NCBI GenBank assembly: GCA_947172415.1
Contig: OX359199.1
Span: 3,622,001-3,686,000 of the forward strand
Source of the DNA: Chondrosia reniformis
Taxonomy: Eukaryota; Porifera; Demospongiae; Chondrillida; Chondrillidae
Direction: 5' to 3'
Length of the DNA: 64,000 nucleotides
Made by a program: the position numbers and the translations under genes. The notes below the pieces were generated by a model, which was not told where the DNA came from, did no database searches, and saw nothing but the letters and a program-made list of their open reading frames with translations. Shown in pieces: positions 1-11,579 of this stretch (position 1 is the first letter of the stretch; every line of letters begins with the position of its first letter).

Positions 1-1356
1 TAGTTAATGAAACCTTACCTTCTAAAAAGGTTGGAAATTTGACATTTAGCACAGTGAAAGGACGACTTGATTGTGAGCATGATACAGATGCAGTTGTTCA
101 CATAATAAGCGACAGTGAAGCTCAGACCATTAACAATGCAGTCGCAGTTGGTGACTTCCTAGCCAGTCCAGCCCCTGCTGACTGCTCTTTTAAACATGTC
201 TTCCACTTCAGATCACCAGAAGACCTGGCCCAGATGGGGCAGTGTATTAAATCACTGCTTGATCTAAAGAGGATGATAGAACTTCCAAATGTTTGCATAA
301 AAAGGACTAGTGTCAATGAAGGTTAGTTTTAAGTTTCCCGTTTGTGAATGGCATTATACTCATAGGCCAATGATGATGTACGTACATGTCATTAGTAAAT
401 AGTAAATAGATGCAGTCAATAGCTTTTTTAATATTGAGTGTTGGTCTTTATGATAAACAGACCCTAATGAAAATCTATTAGTGTCAAATCTTATGATTGA
501 GGGAAAATACTGTATATATAGTCTTGGAAATATTTTTTACAAAATATATGGCCAAAATACAGGAATATTTGATGCTTTTATTGCTGAAATCATTCAGATT
601 GTGCTGCAGTTGCCCTTATATATATACTAAATATTTTGATGAATTGCAATTTATCCATGAAATTTGTGAAAATATTCTCCCACCAAAATCTCCCACTATG
701 TGAAGATGTCTATTTCAATCTAAGCACCTTCCTATACTTAATGAAATGACTATATTTTGTAGACTATCCATTATCTTGGGATCCTATGGATTATGAAGCA
801 TTGAAGAATGACCACTTTGTATCCTTTCAACTGGATCCCAATGACAAGGAGTACCAAGAGGTTGAGAATGAGTTCTGCCGTTCCATGCATCCAAAGGACA
901 CTAACGTATCAGGGATGAACCGTCCTTGGTCAAAAATTGAGAAAATAGAAAGAATTCAAAACCCACATTTGTGGGCAGCTTTTAAGACAAACCTTGAAGC
1001 ATTACGGCGTTCTCTCAGTGATGCGACTGTTGAGCGAACTCTGTATCATGGCTGCAAAGGAGAAGTCACAAAGAGCATCAACAGAAATGGATTTCCTTAT
1101 TGAATGGCAGGTGAAAATGTTGGTAAGTAAATGTAATAACACAATTTTCTTAGATGCTACATCTACTTTAGAGTAAAGGCCTATATAGGGAACTAAACCT
1201 AGTGAGGATACTAGTTTTCTTCTTCTCCGCTGGACCAGACATGTCATTTAAAGAAATTACTTTCTGTCTTTCTAAAGGTGCTATTTATGGCAAAGGAATC
1301 TATTTTGCTTCTGAGGCCTCCTACTCAGCAAATGATCAATATTCTCCTCGAGTGCC
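1..1356. repeat. Left arm of 1.36-kb inverted duplication
   Basis: This block is the reverse complement of 40909-42263. Position x maps to about 42265-x, and five separate reading frames give identical translations in both arms. The visible differences are one substitution and one extra A near positions 18-28. Identity stops abruptly after 1356, where the left copy runs into zinc-finger cassette DNA while the right copy continues the PARP gene. The arm may extend beyond the left edge of the window. The near-absence of divergence means a very recent duplication, gene conversion, or an assembly artefact. Confidence 0.95.
3..1356 (+). pseudogene. PARP14: PARP14-like gene, 3' fragment (truncated copy)
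   Basis: This is the end of a macro-domain/ADP-ribosyltransferase protein, in exons at about 3-321, 763-1122 and 1278-1356 with GT-AG introns. The first exon is the segment after the second macro domain. The second begins YPLSWDPMDYEAL and carries the start of the PARP catalytic domain, with IQNPHLW and the NAD-binding LYHG histidine motif. The third holds AIYGKGIYFASEASYS with the conserved tyrosine. An in-frame TGA at 1101-1103 interrupts the domain just after NRNGFPY. The catalytic domain ends abruptly at 1356 in foreign DNA, so the C-terminal YPEYL strand is missing. Unlike the right-hand copy, the frame is open across positions 18-30. It is a truncated, non-functional duplicate of the 40.7-48.5 kb gene. 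Confidence 0.85.
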
Positions 1357-1357
1357 A

Positions 1358-1760
1358 ACATGTGTTTCCTTTCCTACTCTCACTCCAGAATGAAACGAAA
1401 TGTGATTTTGCGAGAGAATATTTCATGGCAAATACTCCAAAGCGGCAGTTAAGAGACATAATGCATACAATGAATGAAGAGGTGCCAACCAAAATAAGTA
1501 TTTTACTTATTTATCCGGTTAGTTCACCTCTGCAAGATTGACATTCACATGCTTGTTCAATGATGCATAGCCACCTCTCACTCCTTCACTTTCTTTTCCT
1601 ACCCTCACTCCACAATGAAGCAACATGTGAAAAATGTGGAAGACAATTTTATGGAAAGCACTGCAAAACTTCCTTAAAGAGACATTTCACAATGAAACAT
1701 AAACAATTAAAATGGCGAGATTTATCAAATCGGGTATGCCCAAACTGAGGCATTTTCAAA
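1358..1760 (+). pseudogene. Two degenerate zinc-finger exons, cassette A
   Basis: Two copies of the C2H2-like zinc-finger exon of the local repeat family. The first, near 1388-1480, needs one base restored in a TTTT run to keep its second cysteine and the downstream LKRH-like part. The second, near 1614-1748, reads CEKCGRQFYGKHC then LKRHFTMKH, so both cysteines and both histidines are present. Its splice acceptor is damaged: 1611-1613 is CAC where the duplicate at 6527-6529 has CAG. The following CPNC motif ends at TGA in place of a cysteine codon. The exon is therefore probably dead. The protein family is not recognised beyond C2H2-like spacing. Confidence 0.6.
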
Positions 1761-1958
1761 ATCTGGATTTTTAGAGGCAAATGAGGATATGAGGCAAAAT
1801 CACAACCACAAATCTCAACAAAGTGGAAGATTCTTATATATATAGGCACTATGGATACATTAAGTTTCAAAGAGTTATACAAAAAGATTATTTAACTTTG
1901 TATGCAGTGAAGATTTAAAGAATTTTAAGCCACAACTAAGGTACTACCCTCACTCTAG

Positions 1959-2154
1959 GATGAAGAAACATGTGACAAATGCGGTAAAACATTTTATGGA
2001 AAGCGCTGCAAAGCTTCTTTAAAGAGACACTTTACTATGAAACCTAAGGGACTAAGATGGCGTGATTTGGAAAATCGTGTTTGCCCAAACTGTGGTAGAC
2101 TAAATATGGATTTTATCGACATAAATGTAATATATTTTGTTGAATTAAAAAAAT
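1959..2154 (+). CDS. C2H2-like zinc-finger exon, cassette A
   Basis: The exon follows a clear polypyrimidine-AG acceptor (CACTCTAG) and reads DEETCDKCGKTFYGKRC, then LKRHFTMK, then WRDLENRVCPNCGR, ending in TGA after FVELKK. The pattern is Cys-x2-Cys, Phe, Leu-x2-His as in C2H2 fingers, with about three extra residues between Phe and Leu compared with the classical finger. A second CxxC (CPNCGR) follows. The expected last histidine is proline here (MKP), whereas other copies have MKH. This is the most open zinc-finger exon of cassette A. Nucleic-acid binding is an inference from the motif only. Confidence 0.5.
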
Positions 2155-2225
2155 GATTTATATTATTATTATCATCATTATTATTATGTACATACATTGA
2201 AGTGTTGATAAAATGACTATTTACA

Positions 2226-2470
2226 ATGGCTAAGGTGAATTCACTATTGGAATGGGCCAGGCACACCTCAGGGTGCACAAATTTGCCCCAAAGATTGGCA
2301 AGAATCGTAAGGAAATGTAAGTCAAGTGGTCAGGGTTTAGGCTACTGTTATATTTTTCTTATTGTTCTATCTCCTTGTTTTCTAGTGAATCCGATGCTGA
2401 ATCCCAAGAATACGGTGAAGACAATTATGATTTCGTCTTAACGAAAGTCAGAAGTACATAAATAGCAAAA
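2226..2470 (+). CDS. MAKVNSLLEWAR exon and acidic exon of the cassette family
   Basis: ATG at 2226 in good context starts MAKVNSLLEWARHTSGC and runs to a GTAAGT donor near 2316. A TTTTCTAG acceptor near 2385 opens an acidic exon (ESDAESQEYGEDNYDF) that continues LTKVRST and then meets a TAA stop. The same exon pair recurs at 7141 and around 14123-14700, where the acidic exon stays open much longer. The repeated conservation suggests real coding history. No family is recognised. Confidence 0.45.
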
Positions 2471-2523
2471 ACAATGGCAAAGTGATCAAATATGAGCCCA
2501 AAGAGAATCTATATACAAATTTG

Positions 2524-2820
2524 AGCCAAGCAGGAGGTGACACAAATTAGAGACCAGCAGGAGGTGACACAAATTAGAGAAAATAATCAATTCAGTGACA
2601 TTGCGAGATGAAATTAGTGAGCTTAAAAAGAAAAACACCCGCACAAAAAGGCTGGAAGAAGAAATTAAGATCTTACAAAAGATCCTGCAGATTGGAGAAA
2701 AAATTGAAAAATGAAGTAAGTTTGCAGGATGAAATTTCCCAACTCAGAAAAAAAAACACGCACACCAAAAAGTTGGAGGAAGAAATAAACATTTTACAAA
2801 AGGTACATACACATTAAGGA
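2524..2820 (+). pseudogene. Coiled-coil exon with TQIRDQQE repeats
   Basis: Two to three copies of a 24-bp unit encode TQIRDQQE-type octapeptides and are followed by a Lys/Glu-rich heptad region (DEISELKKKNTRTKRLEEE, then a second DEISQLRKKNTHTKKLEEE). It would form a coiled coil. Compared with the cassette B copy, about 700 bp between the two heptad blocks is absent and the blocks are joined near 2680. Stops upstream (the RST-stop and an in-frame stop near 2526) make it non-functional as read. Confidence 0.5.
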
Positions 2821-4360
2821 AAGGTTAAGGACTGAAATTTGAAGCTGACCTTGCCAAGGCTCTATTTAGATCTCTGAAGACTAGGGTTAGATGTGAAACA
2901 TCTACTATCAATGGTGGTGGCGGGCCTGAAAAGATTTGAAAAGATTAGAAAAGGAGCAGAAAAGGAGGAAGGATATTTGTATATATTTATTCTACTAGTA
3001 AATATAGCAAGTATATAAGATTATTTATGTGTTAGAGTTATATGTTTGAAAGATGAAAAGTTATATAGCTACAAGAAGAGTGTGACAAATTAGAGTATGT
3101 GAGGGATGAAAACATTGAGGTTTGTGAATTCCAGATTCCCTGTAAATATGTATATAGATACTGTAGATGATGTAAATATTGTAGATGGTGTAACAAAAAA
3201 CATGCATTATCAAATATTTCATATCTGTTTCATCGATAGATTAAACAAGAACTTGCAAAAGTTGTTGTAAAGAATTTGGTGTAGGTTTCTGAAGTGGCAA
3301 ATTACATTACTTGCAGAAGACATCTTATCGTAAGCATGTACCAGGGTATACTTATATTGGCATATATATACAATCATTATATATAATTTTTTTACAATTG
3401 CTATTCTGACCATAATTCTTATTATAACCAAAAAGTGAGGCAAAATCACAACCACATTTAAATCCCAATATACACATATGTACATTATTCCTCTTATATT
3501 GTAGATTGGAGAAAAAGCTCACAAATTCTTTATCATTAGAAGAATTTGCCTCATTGAAGAGGAAAAAGGTACATACGATACATCCTATCATGATTTTCTG
3601 TCGACAAAGTAGGCTTTCCAGAAGCAACTGCAGTTACGCACGTATGACAAAATGCCTAATCTTCCACAGTATCATAGTCCAGCTGGGTCACTTTGTGAAC
3701 CTTGAACAGCTCTGCTTAAAACTTAATTTTTTTCTGCATTTACTCTTTAAAAATTTTTTGAAATTTAATGGTTGGTTGGCTGCCTCGTCAAATCAGGAAG
3801 AATCAGTTTCTCTTTCAATCAATTCGAACAGACCATCACCAAATAAACTTTACACTTCACCGAACATCATCACACCTACTAATGTAAAATATCTGCTATG
3901 GCAACATTTCAAGGGGTATATTATTCAATTTATGTACATATGTGTGATTAATTATTTAAACACACTGTCTCCACTCTTATGTCTCTCTTCAGGTCATGTC
4001 GGTTGCAAATTATCAGAAGCAATCCAAGACGAATTTTCCAAAGTCATTGGTGACTGCATGCATTTTATAAAATCAAGCCCTTAATGAGCTTGGTTGAGGA
4101 GGTCCTCCACAGACTAAAAGCAGAAGGGAAAAGAAGGGAGGGCCTAGAAGAGGTACCAACCAACAAAATGTACACCTTCAGGTTTGATGCACTTTTTCCT
4201 TTAATTAATAGATTGTGTTTAAACTGGAGGAAGAAAATGCCGAAACAGTTGAAGAAATTAAATCATTAAAAGAAAAAAGAAAGGATAGTGAAAGTCAGAT
4301 GGACCGGAAGAAAAAACAGAGTACATATAGGCAAAGCATGTTTATTAGCTAACCATGCAC
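2821..4360 (+). pseudogene. Remainder of cassette A, including a decayed start exon
   Basis: Mostly intron-like AT-rich DNA shared with cassette B and with 19.54-20.14 kb. At 3993-4049 lies a decayed copy of the start exon best seen at 22261-22318: the CAG acceptor, ATGTCGGTTGC and the GTGA donor survive, but the middle is altered and one base short. At about 4085-4160 there is a coiled-coil exon (LVEEVLHRLKAEGKRREG) also found at 5270, 13345, 18660 and 18890. The 192-residue open frame over 3506-4084 spans introns and is not a credible protein. Confidence 0.4.
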
Positions 4361-5265
4361 TAATTGAGGGTTAACCAATTAACCACCACTGTTGCCTGTA
4401 TGCGACAGAAAATATAGTCGCTCGAAACGCCACTGTCGCATTAATGTGACATGCAGACATACTGTTAGAATTTCAGGCTTCATTGTTAAGTGCGATGAAC
4501 CTATCAGCAAGGTAACTTAGAACACACTTATTTAAGAGTTTTTGATATACACTTTGACATGTCGTAACAGGAAACTACAGAGTGTGATGACATCAAATTA
4601 CTGATGCAATTCCTGGCCACTTAGAATGTGCATCTACTAGCAAGAAGAACATTTTACCCAAGGACCCAGGAAATCAATTTTGCTATTCTGCTATTCCATA
4701 TTCTGTATTCTGTGTTTTTTAGACTCCCCATAAATGTTGGCAGATCACAATCTGAAATACATTATAAAATTGTGATAGACATTCTTGTAAAATAGCTAGT
4801 GTCACTGAAACTTCATTGTTTTAGACCACCAATTGAAAATTATTATAAATATAACATCGTTTTGCAAATGGTGGAGTTTATTTAACGAACCTTTTCTGTA
4901 AAGTTCAGGACATTTAAGAGTTGTAAATCATTAAAATTAAGAATTAACATATTAAATGCTAATGATGCAGCGAAGTAGTTTGAGTTAATTTGGGGGGCGG
5001 TAGCCCCACGATACTTTAACTAACAACTTGTTAAATTCAAACTACTTGTGTGAACAAGTTTGAACATTAATTACTGATGCTCAAATATATACCTCTTAGG
5101 CTCTAGAGCTTTACCACTGACTGCCTCTTTCAATCATTAATGATGTTAAGGGAGTGTTTTGTTATCCACAAATATATAATAGTGTCAACATATGTATATT
5201 CATTATCCATGTGATCTCTGGCCTTATTAGATCTCTGAGGGATAGAACCAGTAACGGCTCTTCTT
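4361..5265. other. Intergenic or intron-like stretch with no gene seen
   Basis: AT-rich DNA without a supportable exon. It contains the short block around 4400-4470 (ACCACTGT, GTCGCATTAATG) that recurs near 9590 and 11880. It also has a small GC patch at 4990-5010 beside a motif (AGTAGTTTGAGT) seen again near 33310 and, inverted, near 55030. Confidence 0.5.
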
Positions 5266-5267
5266 AG

Positions 5268-5690
5268 CATGGTGGTGGAGGTTCTCCATAAACTAAAAGG
5301 AGAACAAAAAAGGAGGGAGGGCCTAGAAGAGGTACCAACCAAAAATTGACTGTAGGTTACTGAAGTGACAATTTACAATTTTGTTAATAACATCTGTAAT
5401 ATCTCTAATACACACATTATAACCAAATATGAGGCAAAATCATTCACATGCTTGTACAATGATATATACTCTCTCTCCTTTCCTGCAGGATGAAGCAAAA
5501 TGTAACGAGTGTACTAAGATTTTTTTATGGCAAATTTTCCAAGGCTGCTTTGAAAAGGCACATTACAATGAGACATTCGGGGATACAATGGAGAGCTTCG
5601 CAGAAAATTGATTGCCCTAATTGTAAAAGAAAACTATCCAAATCTGGTTTTAACAGATATAAATGTGTATTATTAGGTTTAATTAAAGAC
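5268..5690 (+). pseudogene. Coiled-coil exon and frameshifted zinc-finger exon
   Basis: Near 5268-5340 is a copy of the VVEVLHKLK coiled-coil exon. After a TGCAG acceptor at 5485-5489, an exon reads DEAKCNECTKIF, shifts frame in a run of T, and continues FYGKFSKAALKRHITMRH and then CPNCKRKLSKSGFNRYKC. Both finger motifs are recognisable, and the second CxxC...C is better preserved here than in other copies. One base in the T run restores the frame, so this may be a sequencing error. Confidence 0.5.
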
Positions 5691-6271
5691 ATCACAACCA
5701 CATTTAAATCCCAATATTTTTAAAAGCATATATACGCTGTTCCTCTTAGTGTAGATTGGAGAGAAAGCTAACCATATAGAGTCTTACTTAAATCTCGAAT
5801 TGGTATTGCAAACAAATTTCCTCCACAATAAAGGTAACCAAAGGTCGAGGTGCTGTTGAGTGATGCACTCAAATAATTTAGCTACACCGGGTGGTGTAGC
5901 AAAATTATTTAATTAATTATAGCGTGGAGCCTTAATCCTCCTACAGCTCCTTCCCCCTCCTCTCCACCTGAAACCAGGGTTAGTGCACCTTTGTAAAATT
6001 GACATTCACATGCCTGATGTTCAATGATGTATAGCCACCTCCCCCTCTCACTTTCTTTTCCTACACTCAACTCCTGAATGAAGCAACATGTCAGTTCGTA
6101 TTATATATATATATCGATGTATAAAGTAAGTGTTATAAAAGTTGTTTACAGTGGAAGTACTGAAGAAATTAGAAAAGGAGCTGAAATGCAGGAAAGAACT
6201 TGGAAAGAAGAAATTAAAAAGCAACAGTCTTGACAAGTCGCTTAGATATTATAAATATTTTATTATATATG

Positions 6272-9200
6272 CAACATGTGTTTCCTTTCCTACTCTCACT
6301 CCAGAATGAAACGAAATGTGATTTTGCGAGAGAATATTTCATGGCAAATACTCCAAAGCGGCAGTTAAGAGACATAATGCATACAATGAATGAAGAGGTG
6401 CCAACCAAAATAAGTATTTTACTTATTTATCCGGTTAGTTCACCTCTGCAAGATTGACATTCACATGCTTGTTCAATGATGCATAGCCACCTCTCACTCC
6501 TTCACTTTCTTTTCCTACCCTCACTCCAGAATGAAGCAACATGTGAAAAATGTGGAAGAAAATTTTATGGAAAGCACTGCAAAACTTCCTTAAAGAGACA
6601 TTTCACAATTAAACATAAACAATTAAAATGGCGAGATTTATCAAATCGGGTATGCCCAAACTGAGGCATTTTCAAAATCTGGATTTTTTAGAGGCAAATG
6701 AGGATATGAGGCAAAATCACAACCACAAATCTCAACAAAGTGGAAGATTCTTATATATAGGCACTATCAATACATTAAGTTTCAAAGAGTTATACAAAAA
6801 GATTATTTAACTTTGTATGCAGTGAAGATTTAAAGAATTTCAAGCCACAACTAAGGTACTACCCTCACTCCAGAATGAAGCAACATGTGACAAATGCGGT
6901 AAAACATTTTATGGAAAGCGCTGCAAAGCTTCTTTAAAGAAACACTTTACTATGAAACTTAAGGGACTAAAATGGCGTGATTTGGAAAATCGTGTTTGCC
7001 CAAACTGTGGTAGACTAAATATGGATTTTATCGACATAAATGTAATATATTTTGTTGAATTAAAAAAATGATTTATATTATTATTATCATCATTATTATT
7101 ATGTACATACATTGAAGTGTTGATAAAATGACTATTTACAATGGCTAAGGTGAATTCACTATTGGAATGGGCAAGGCACATCTCAGGGTGCACAAATTTG
7201 CCCCAAAGATTGGCAAGAATCGTAAGGAAATATAAGTCAAGTGGTCAGGGTTTAGGCTACTGTTATATTTTTCCTATTGTTCTATCTCCTTTTTTTCTAG
7301 TGAAACCGATGCTGAATCCCAAGAATACGGTGAAGACAATTATGATTTCGTCTTAACAAAAGTCAGAAGTACATAAATAGCAAAAACAATGGCAAAGTGA
7401 TCAAATATGAGTCCAAAGAGAATCTATATACAAAATTAAGCCCAGCAGGAGGTGACACAAATTAGAGACCAGCAGGAGGTGACACAAATTAGAGAAAATA
7501 ATCAATACAGTCACATTGCGAGATGAAATTTGTGAGCTTAAAAAGAAAAACACACGCACAAAAAGGCTGGAAGAAGAAATTAGGATCTTACAAAAGGTAC
7601 ATATATACACTATATATTGCATATGTACGTATATACATAGACATACCATTAATGTAGAACTATATAGGCAGTATCACTACTTTTCTAGATTTCTAAAAAT
7701 GGCCCTCAAACTGATTCTTAAACATTTTAGAGAATACTGCCTAGGTATATATAGGAATACATGGTGTAAATGCTTTTTAGATAGTAAAAGACTCACTAGA
7801 AGTCTTAGTCTTATAGGTCTAAATTCATTAGTAAAGTACGGGGGGGGCACTCCCTTATCGTTGAGCCACATGTTCTGTACTCTGACATATTGCAATGAAA
7901 TTTAAAGTCGTAAACAAAATTATAACCATGAAAATACTTATAATTTTTAGCATATGCAATATAAGTTAGCTGTTTTGTCATAATCAATCATAATCAATTG
8001 GGAACAGAATTTGTCCTAGCTTGACTTTCCTTGTCTGTCCTGCTGTCAGCTTTGCAACAGAACATTCTTTGCCTAACAAGCAGAAACACAACACTCTACA
8101 GTTCACTACTCTAGGGAGGAGGAGCTGCTTACGGTGAATGGAAGACTCACCACGTCTCAGTCTGAGTTTCAAGTTGCCAAGAAAAAACTACTAATGCTGG
8201 ATCACGAAAACCCATGAGGCTGAAACCTTGAAGTTTACGTGAAAAGATGAGGCCCAGGTTTATAAACTGGTTTATATACTTTATTTGCTGTACGTACATG
8301 TGTCAGGGTATAATATCTTGCTCCTCATATATCCTTATATATCCTGTTGATTGGAGAAAAAATTGAAAATGAAGTAGGTTTGCAGGATGAAATTTCCCAA
8401 CTCAGAAAGGTTAAGGACTGAAATTTGAAGCTGACCTTGCCAAGGCTCTATTTAGATCTCTGAAGACTAGGGTTAGATGTGAAACATCTACTATCAATGG
8501 TGGTGGTGGGTCTGAAAAGATTAGAAAAGGAGCAGAAAAGGAGGAAGGATATTTGTATATATTTATTCTACTAGTAAATATAGCAAGTATATAAGATTAT
8601 TTATGTGTTAGAGTTATATGTTTGAAAGATGAAAAGTTATATGGCTACAAGAAGAGTGTGACAAATTAGAGTATGTGAGGGATGAAAACATAGAGGTTTG
8701 TGAATTCCATGCAGATTCCCTGTAAATATGTATATAGATACTGTAGATGATGTAAATATTGTAGATGGTGTCACAAAAAAAACATATAGGTTTCTGAAGT
8801 GGCAAATTACATTACTTGCAGAAGACATCTGATCGTAAGCATGTATCAGGGAATACTTATATTGGCATCATGTATATATATATACAATCATTATATAATT
8901 TTTTTTACAATTGCTATGCAATCCACAATTCTGACCATAATTCTTATTGTAACCAAAAAGTGAGGCAAAATCACAACCACATTTAAATCCCAATATACCT
9001 ATACACATATGTACATTATTCCTCTTATATTGTAGATACAAGAAAAGCTCACAAATTCTTTAGAAGAATTTGCCTCATTGAAGAGGAAAAAGATACATAC
9101 GATACATCCTATAATGATTACCTGTCAACAATGTAAGCTTTCCAGAAGCAACTGCAGTTACGCACGTATGACAAAATGCCTAATCTTGCAGAGTATCATA

Positions 9201-9600
9201 GTCCAGCCGGGTCACTTTGTGAACCTTGAACAGCTCTGCTTACAACTTATTTTTTTTCTGTATTTACTCTTTAAAAAAATTGAAATTTAATGGTTGCCTC
9301 GTCAAAACAGGAAGAATCAGTTTCTCTTTCAATCAATTCGAACAGACCATCACCAAATAAACTTTATAAAATATTAAAAGAAAAAAGAAAGGATAGTGAA
9401 AGTCAGATGGAAAGGAAGAAAAAACAGAGTACATATAGGGTTATGTAATGTTAGAAGAGGAAATAACACAACTGAAGGAGACAGGGAAGGAGCAGAAAGT
9501 TCTGCTTGAAAACCTAAAAACCAAAGTACGTATAGGCAAAGCATGTTTATTAGCTAACCATTCACTAATGGTTAGCTAATAAACTAACCGATAATTGCCA
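6272..9600 (+). pseudogene. Cassette B, tandem duplicate of cassette A
   Basis: From about 6272 this follows cassette A with an offset of about 4915 bp and very high identity for the first 1.25 kb. It carries zinc-finger exons at about 6305, 6530-6660 (acceptor CAG intact, CEKCGRKFYGKHC then LKRHFTIKH) and 6874-7070, then the MAKVNSLLEWAR exon at 7141 and the octapeptide/coiled-coil exon at 7440-7596 with a GTACAT donor. An extra stretch at about 7600-8340 is absent from A, and A carries pieces missing here (for example 3880-4270). The common TGA after CPN shows that damage predates the duplication. The family is unknown; nucleic-acid-binding zinc finger plus coiled coil is the likely architecture. 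Confidence 0.6.
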
Positions 9601-10264
9601 CTGTCACTTGTATGCGACATACCCGTTGTATATTTATTCGCTATTACATTAGATATACGTACATACCATAAATATGAAGACCATGAATTCATTATAAAGA
9701 AAATATCTGAATTGGACTGTAAAACAGAAGATAACTAAGCAATACATTGAGAAAGTGCAGAAATACGAAATCAATCTAAATGATCCCACCTTTCCATGCA
9801 GTACGTCCACATCCATACACAGTGGTGCAGTAGGGTGGACATGCTTTTGTTAAGGTTAGGGATGTAGTGTCTACTGATGTGCAATGTGCAATGGAAAGGC
9901 AGGCTTCCTTAAAGCAAAGAGCCGATACAGAGATAGATATAAAAGATGACCTATTGAAGAAGCAAGGCTATCTATATCTAGTTCAAGAGGAAAAAATTCT
10001 CCTTATCCAAATATTGAACATTTCACACCTTTTTATCGGTCTACCTTAAAAGTGTAGCTTCAAGTTTCAAAACAAAAATTATTGATGCTCAATCACTTTG
10101 GTGATCCGAGCCCATGAGGCAGAAGCATTAAAAGTGAACTTCTCCTTCCACTCCCACAGCCACTTTCCCCTCCACTTCTTTCAATCCGGTTAGTTCACCT
10201 CTGCAAGATTGACATTCACATGCTTTTTCAATGATGTCTAGCCACCTCTCACTCTCTCACTTAC
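9600..10264. other. Decayed cassette DNA, no clear gene
   Basis: Contains a short coding-like stretch near 9740 (KQYIEKVQKYEIN) similar to the end of the exon at 12344-12532, and otherwise intron-like sequence. A frame over 9867-10049 is unsupported. Confidence 0.35.
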
Positions 10265-11373
10265 ATTTCCTACCTTCACTCCAGAATGAAGCAACATGTC
10301 AGTTTGTATTATATATATATATATATATCCGTGTATAAAGTAAGTGTTATAAAAGTTGTTTACGGTGGAGGTACTGAAGAAATTAGAAAAGGAGCTGAAA
10401 TGCAGGAAGGAACTTGCAGAGAAGAAATTAAGAAGCAACAATCTTGACTAGTCACCTAAATATTTTATTATATATACAACCTGTCTTTCCTTTCCTCCTC
10501 TCACTCCATGCAGCAACTTGGCAAAAAGTGCGAAAGCTCTGGGAAAAAAACATTTTTCCCTTGCCCATAAAGACCATGAAAACATTTGAAAGTAGGATGG
10601 AAAAGAAGACAAAACAGAGTACGTATAGGTGACCTTTAGCCAATAACATACGTAGATTCAAACTACAAATGAGGTCATTGTAACAAATTATGAAAAAAAC
10701 TTTAAGGGACAAGGAGGACCAACAAAAACAATTACACGATATGACCAAAGTGTTAAAACTGCTGAAAGAAAAGAAAGTGTAGAAGGAAGGTTGCTGAAGA
10801 GGTACCAATCAAAAACTTAATAGATGGGACTTGTGTACAGAATTTTCAAAATCAGCTTGCCTACAACAGGCACCATATGACTTATCTGCGTCTTTTCAAA
10901 TTTTTTGATAAACACTTTTAAAAGTAAGTTTCCTTCTAACAAAAATAATTTGCTACCTTAAACTGGTATACATCAAAGCGCTTATTTAAATGTCAGTGGA
11001 GTCAAAAATTTGTGTGAGATTGAACAATCAATATCCAAGATGTAAAGCGTTAAAAAGGGCCGATTTTGACTGGTACGGTAGGTTTGGATTTGTTTCATGG
11101 CAAATACTCTAAAGCAACAGTTAAGAGACATATAAAAATGAAACAATACTTTCAATCCGGTTAGTTCATCTCTGCAAGATTGACATTCACATGCTTGTTC
11201 AATGATGTATAGCCACCTCTCCCTCTCTCACTTTCTTTTCCCATCCTCACTCCAGAATGAAGCAACAGGTGGCATATGCTGCAAAAAATTTCATGGAAAG
11301 CGCTGCAAAGCTTTGTTAAAAAGACACTTAACTATGAAACACAAACATGGCGTGATCTCCTTTTTTCTAGTGA
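10265..11373 (+). pseudogene. Cassette C fragments: zinc fingers and coiled coils
   Basis: A mosaic of partial exons. A truncated zinc-finger start at 10280 runs into a TATA repeat, as at 6075. A coiled-coil exon at about 10345-10450 resembles 6145-6230. At 10675-10800 an exon encodes a Lys/Gln-rich coil (DKEDQQKQLHDMTKVLKLL) shared with 22480. Partial fingers lie near 11090 and 11255-11350. In the last, the first cysteine codon TGT has become GGT (ATGGICCKKF), which would abolish zinc binding. Confidence 0.5.
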
Positions 11374-11515
11374 CACAAATAAGAACCCAGCAGGAGTGGA
11401 CACAAATTAGAGACCAGCAGGAGTGGACACAAATGAGAGACCAGCAGGAGTGGACACAAATTAGAGACCAGCAGGAGGTGACACAAATTAGAGACCAGCA
11501 GGAGGTGACACATTA
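11374..11515 (+). repeat. 24-27-bp minisatellite encoding TQIRDQQE
   Basis: About five units of ACACAAATTAGAGACCAGCA followed by GGAGTGG or GGAGGTG. In frame they encode octapeptides of the form TQIRDQQEW or TQIRDQQEV. Related shorter arrays sit at 2524-2580, 7440-7495 and 14766-14873, always at the start of the family's coiled-coil exon. Copy number differs among the loci, as expected for a coding minisatellite. Confidence 0.85.
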
Positions 11516-11579
11516 TTGATGCTCGATCACGAAAGCTGATGAGGCTGAAACCCTGAAATGGAACGTGAAAAGATAAGAT

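Noticed and set aside
3506-4084. 192-residue open frame
   Set aside because: It runs through intron-like sequence and a decayed start exon in another frame. Copies B and 19.5 kb do not keep it open.
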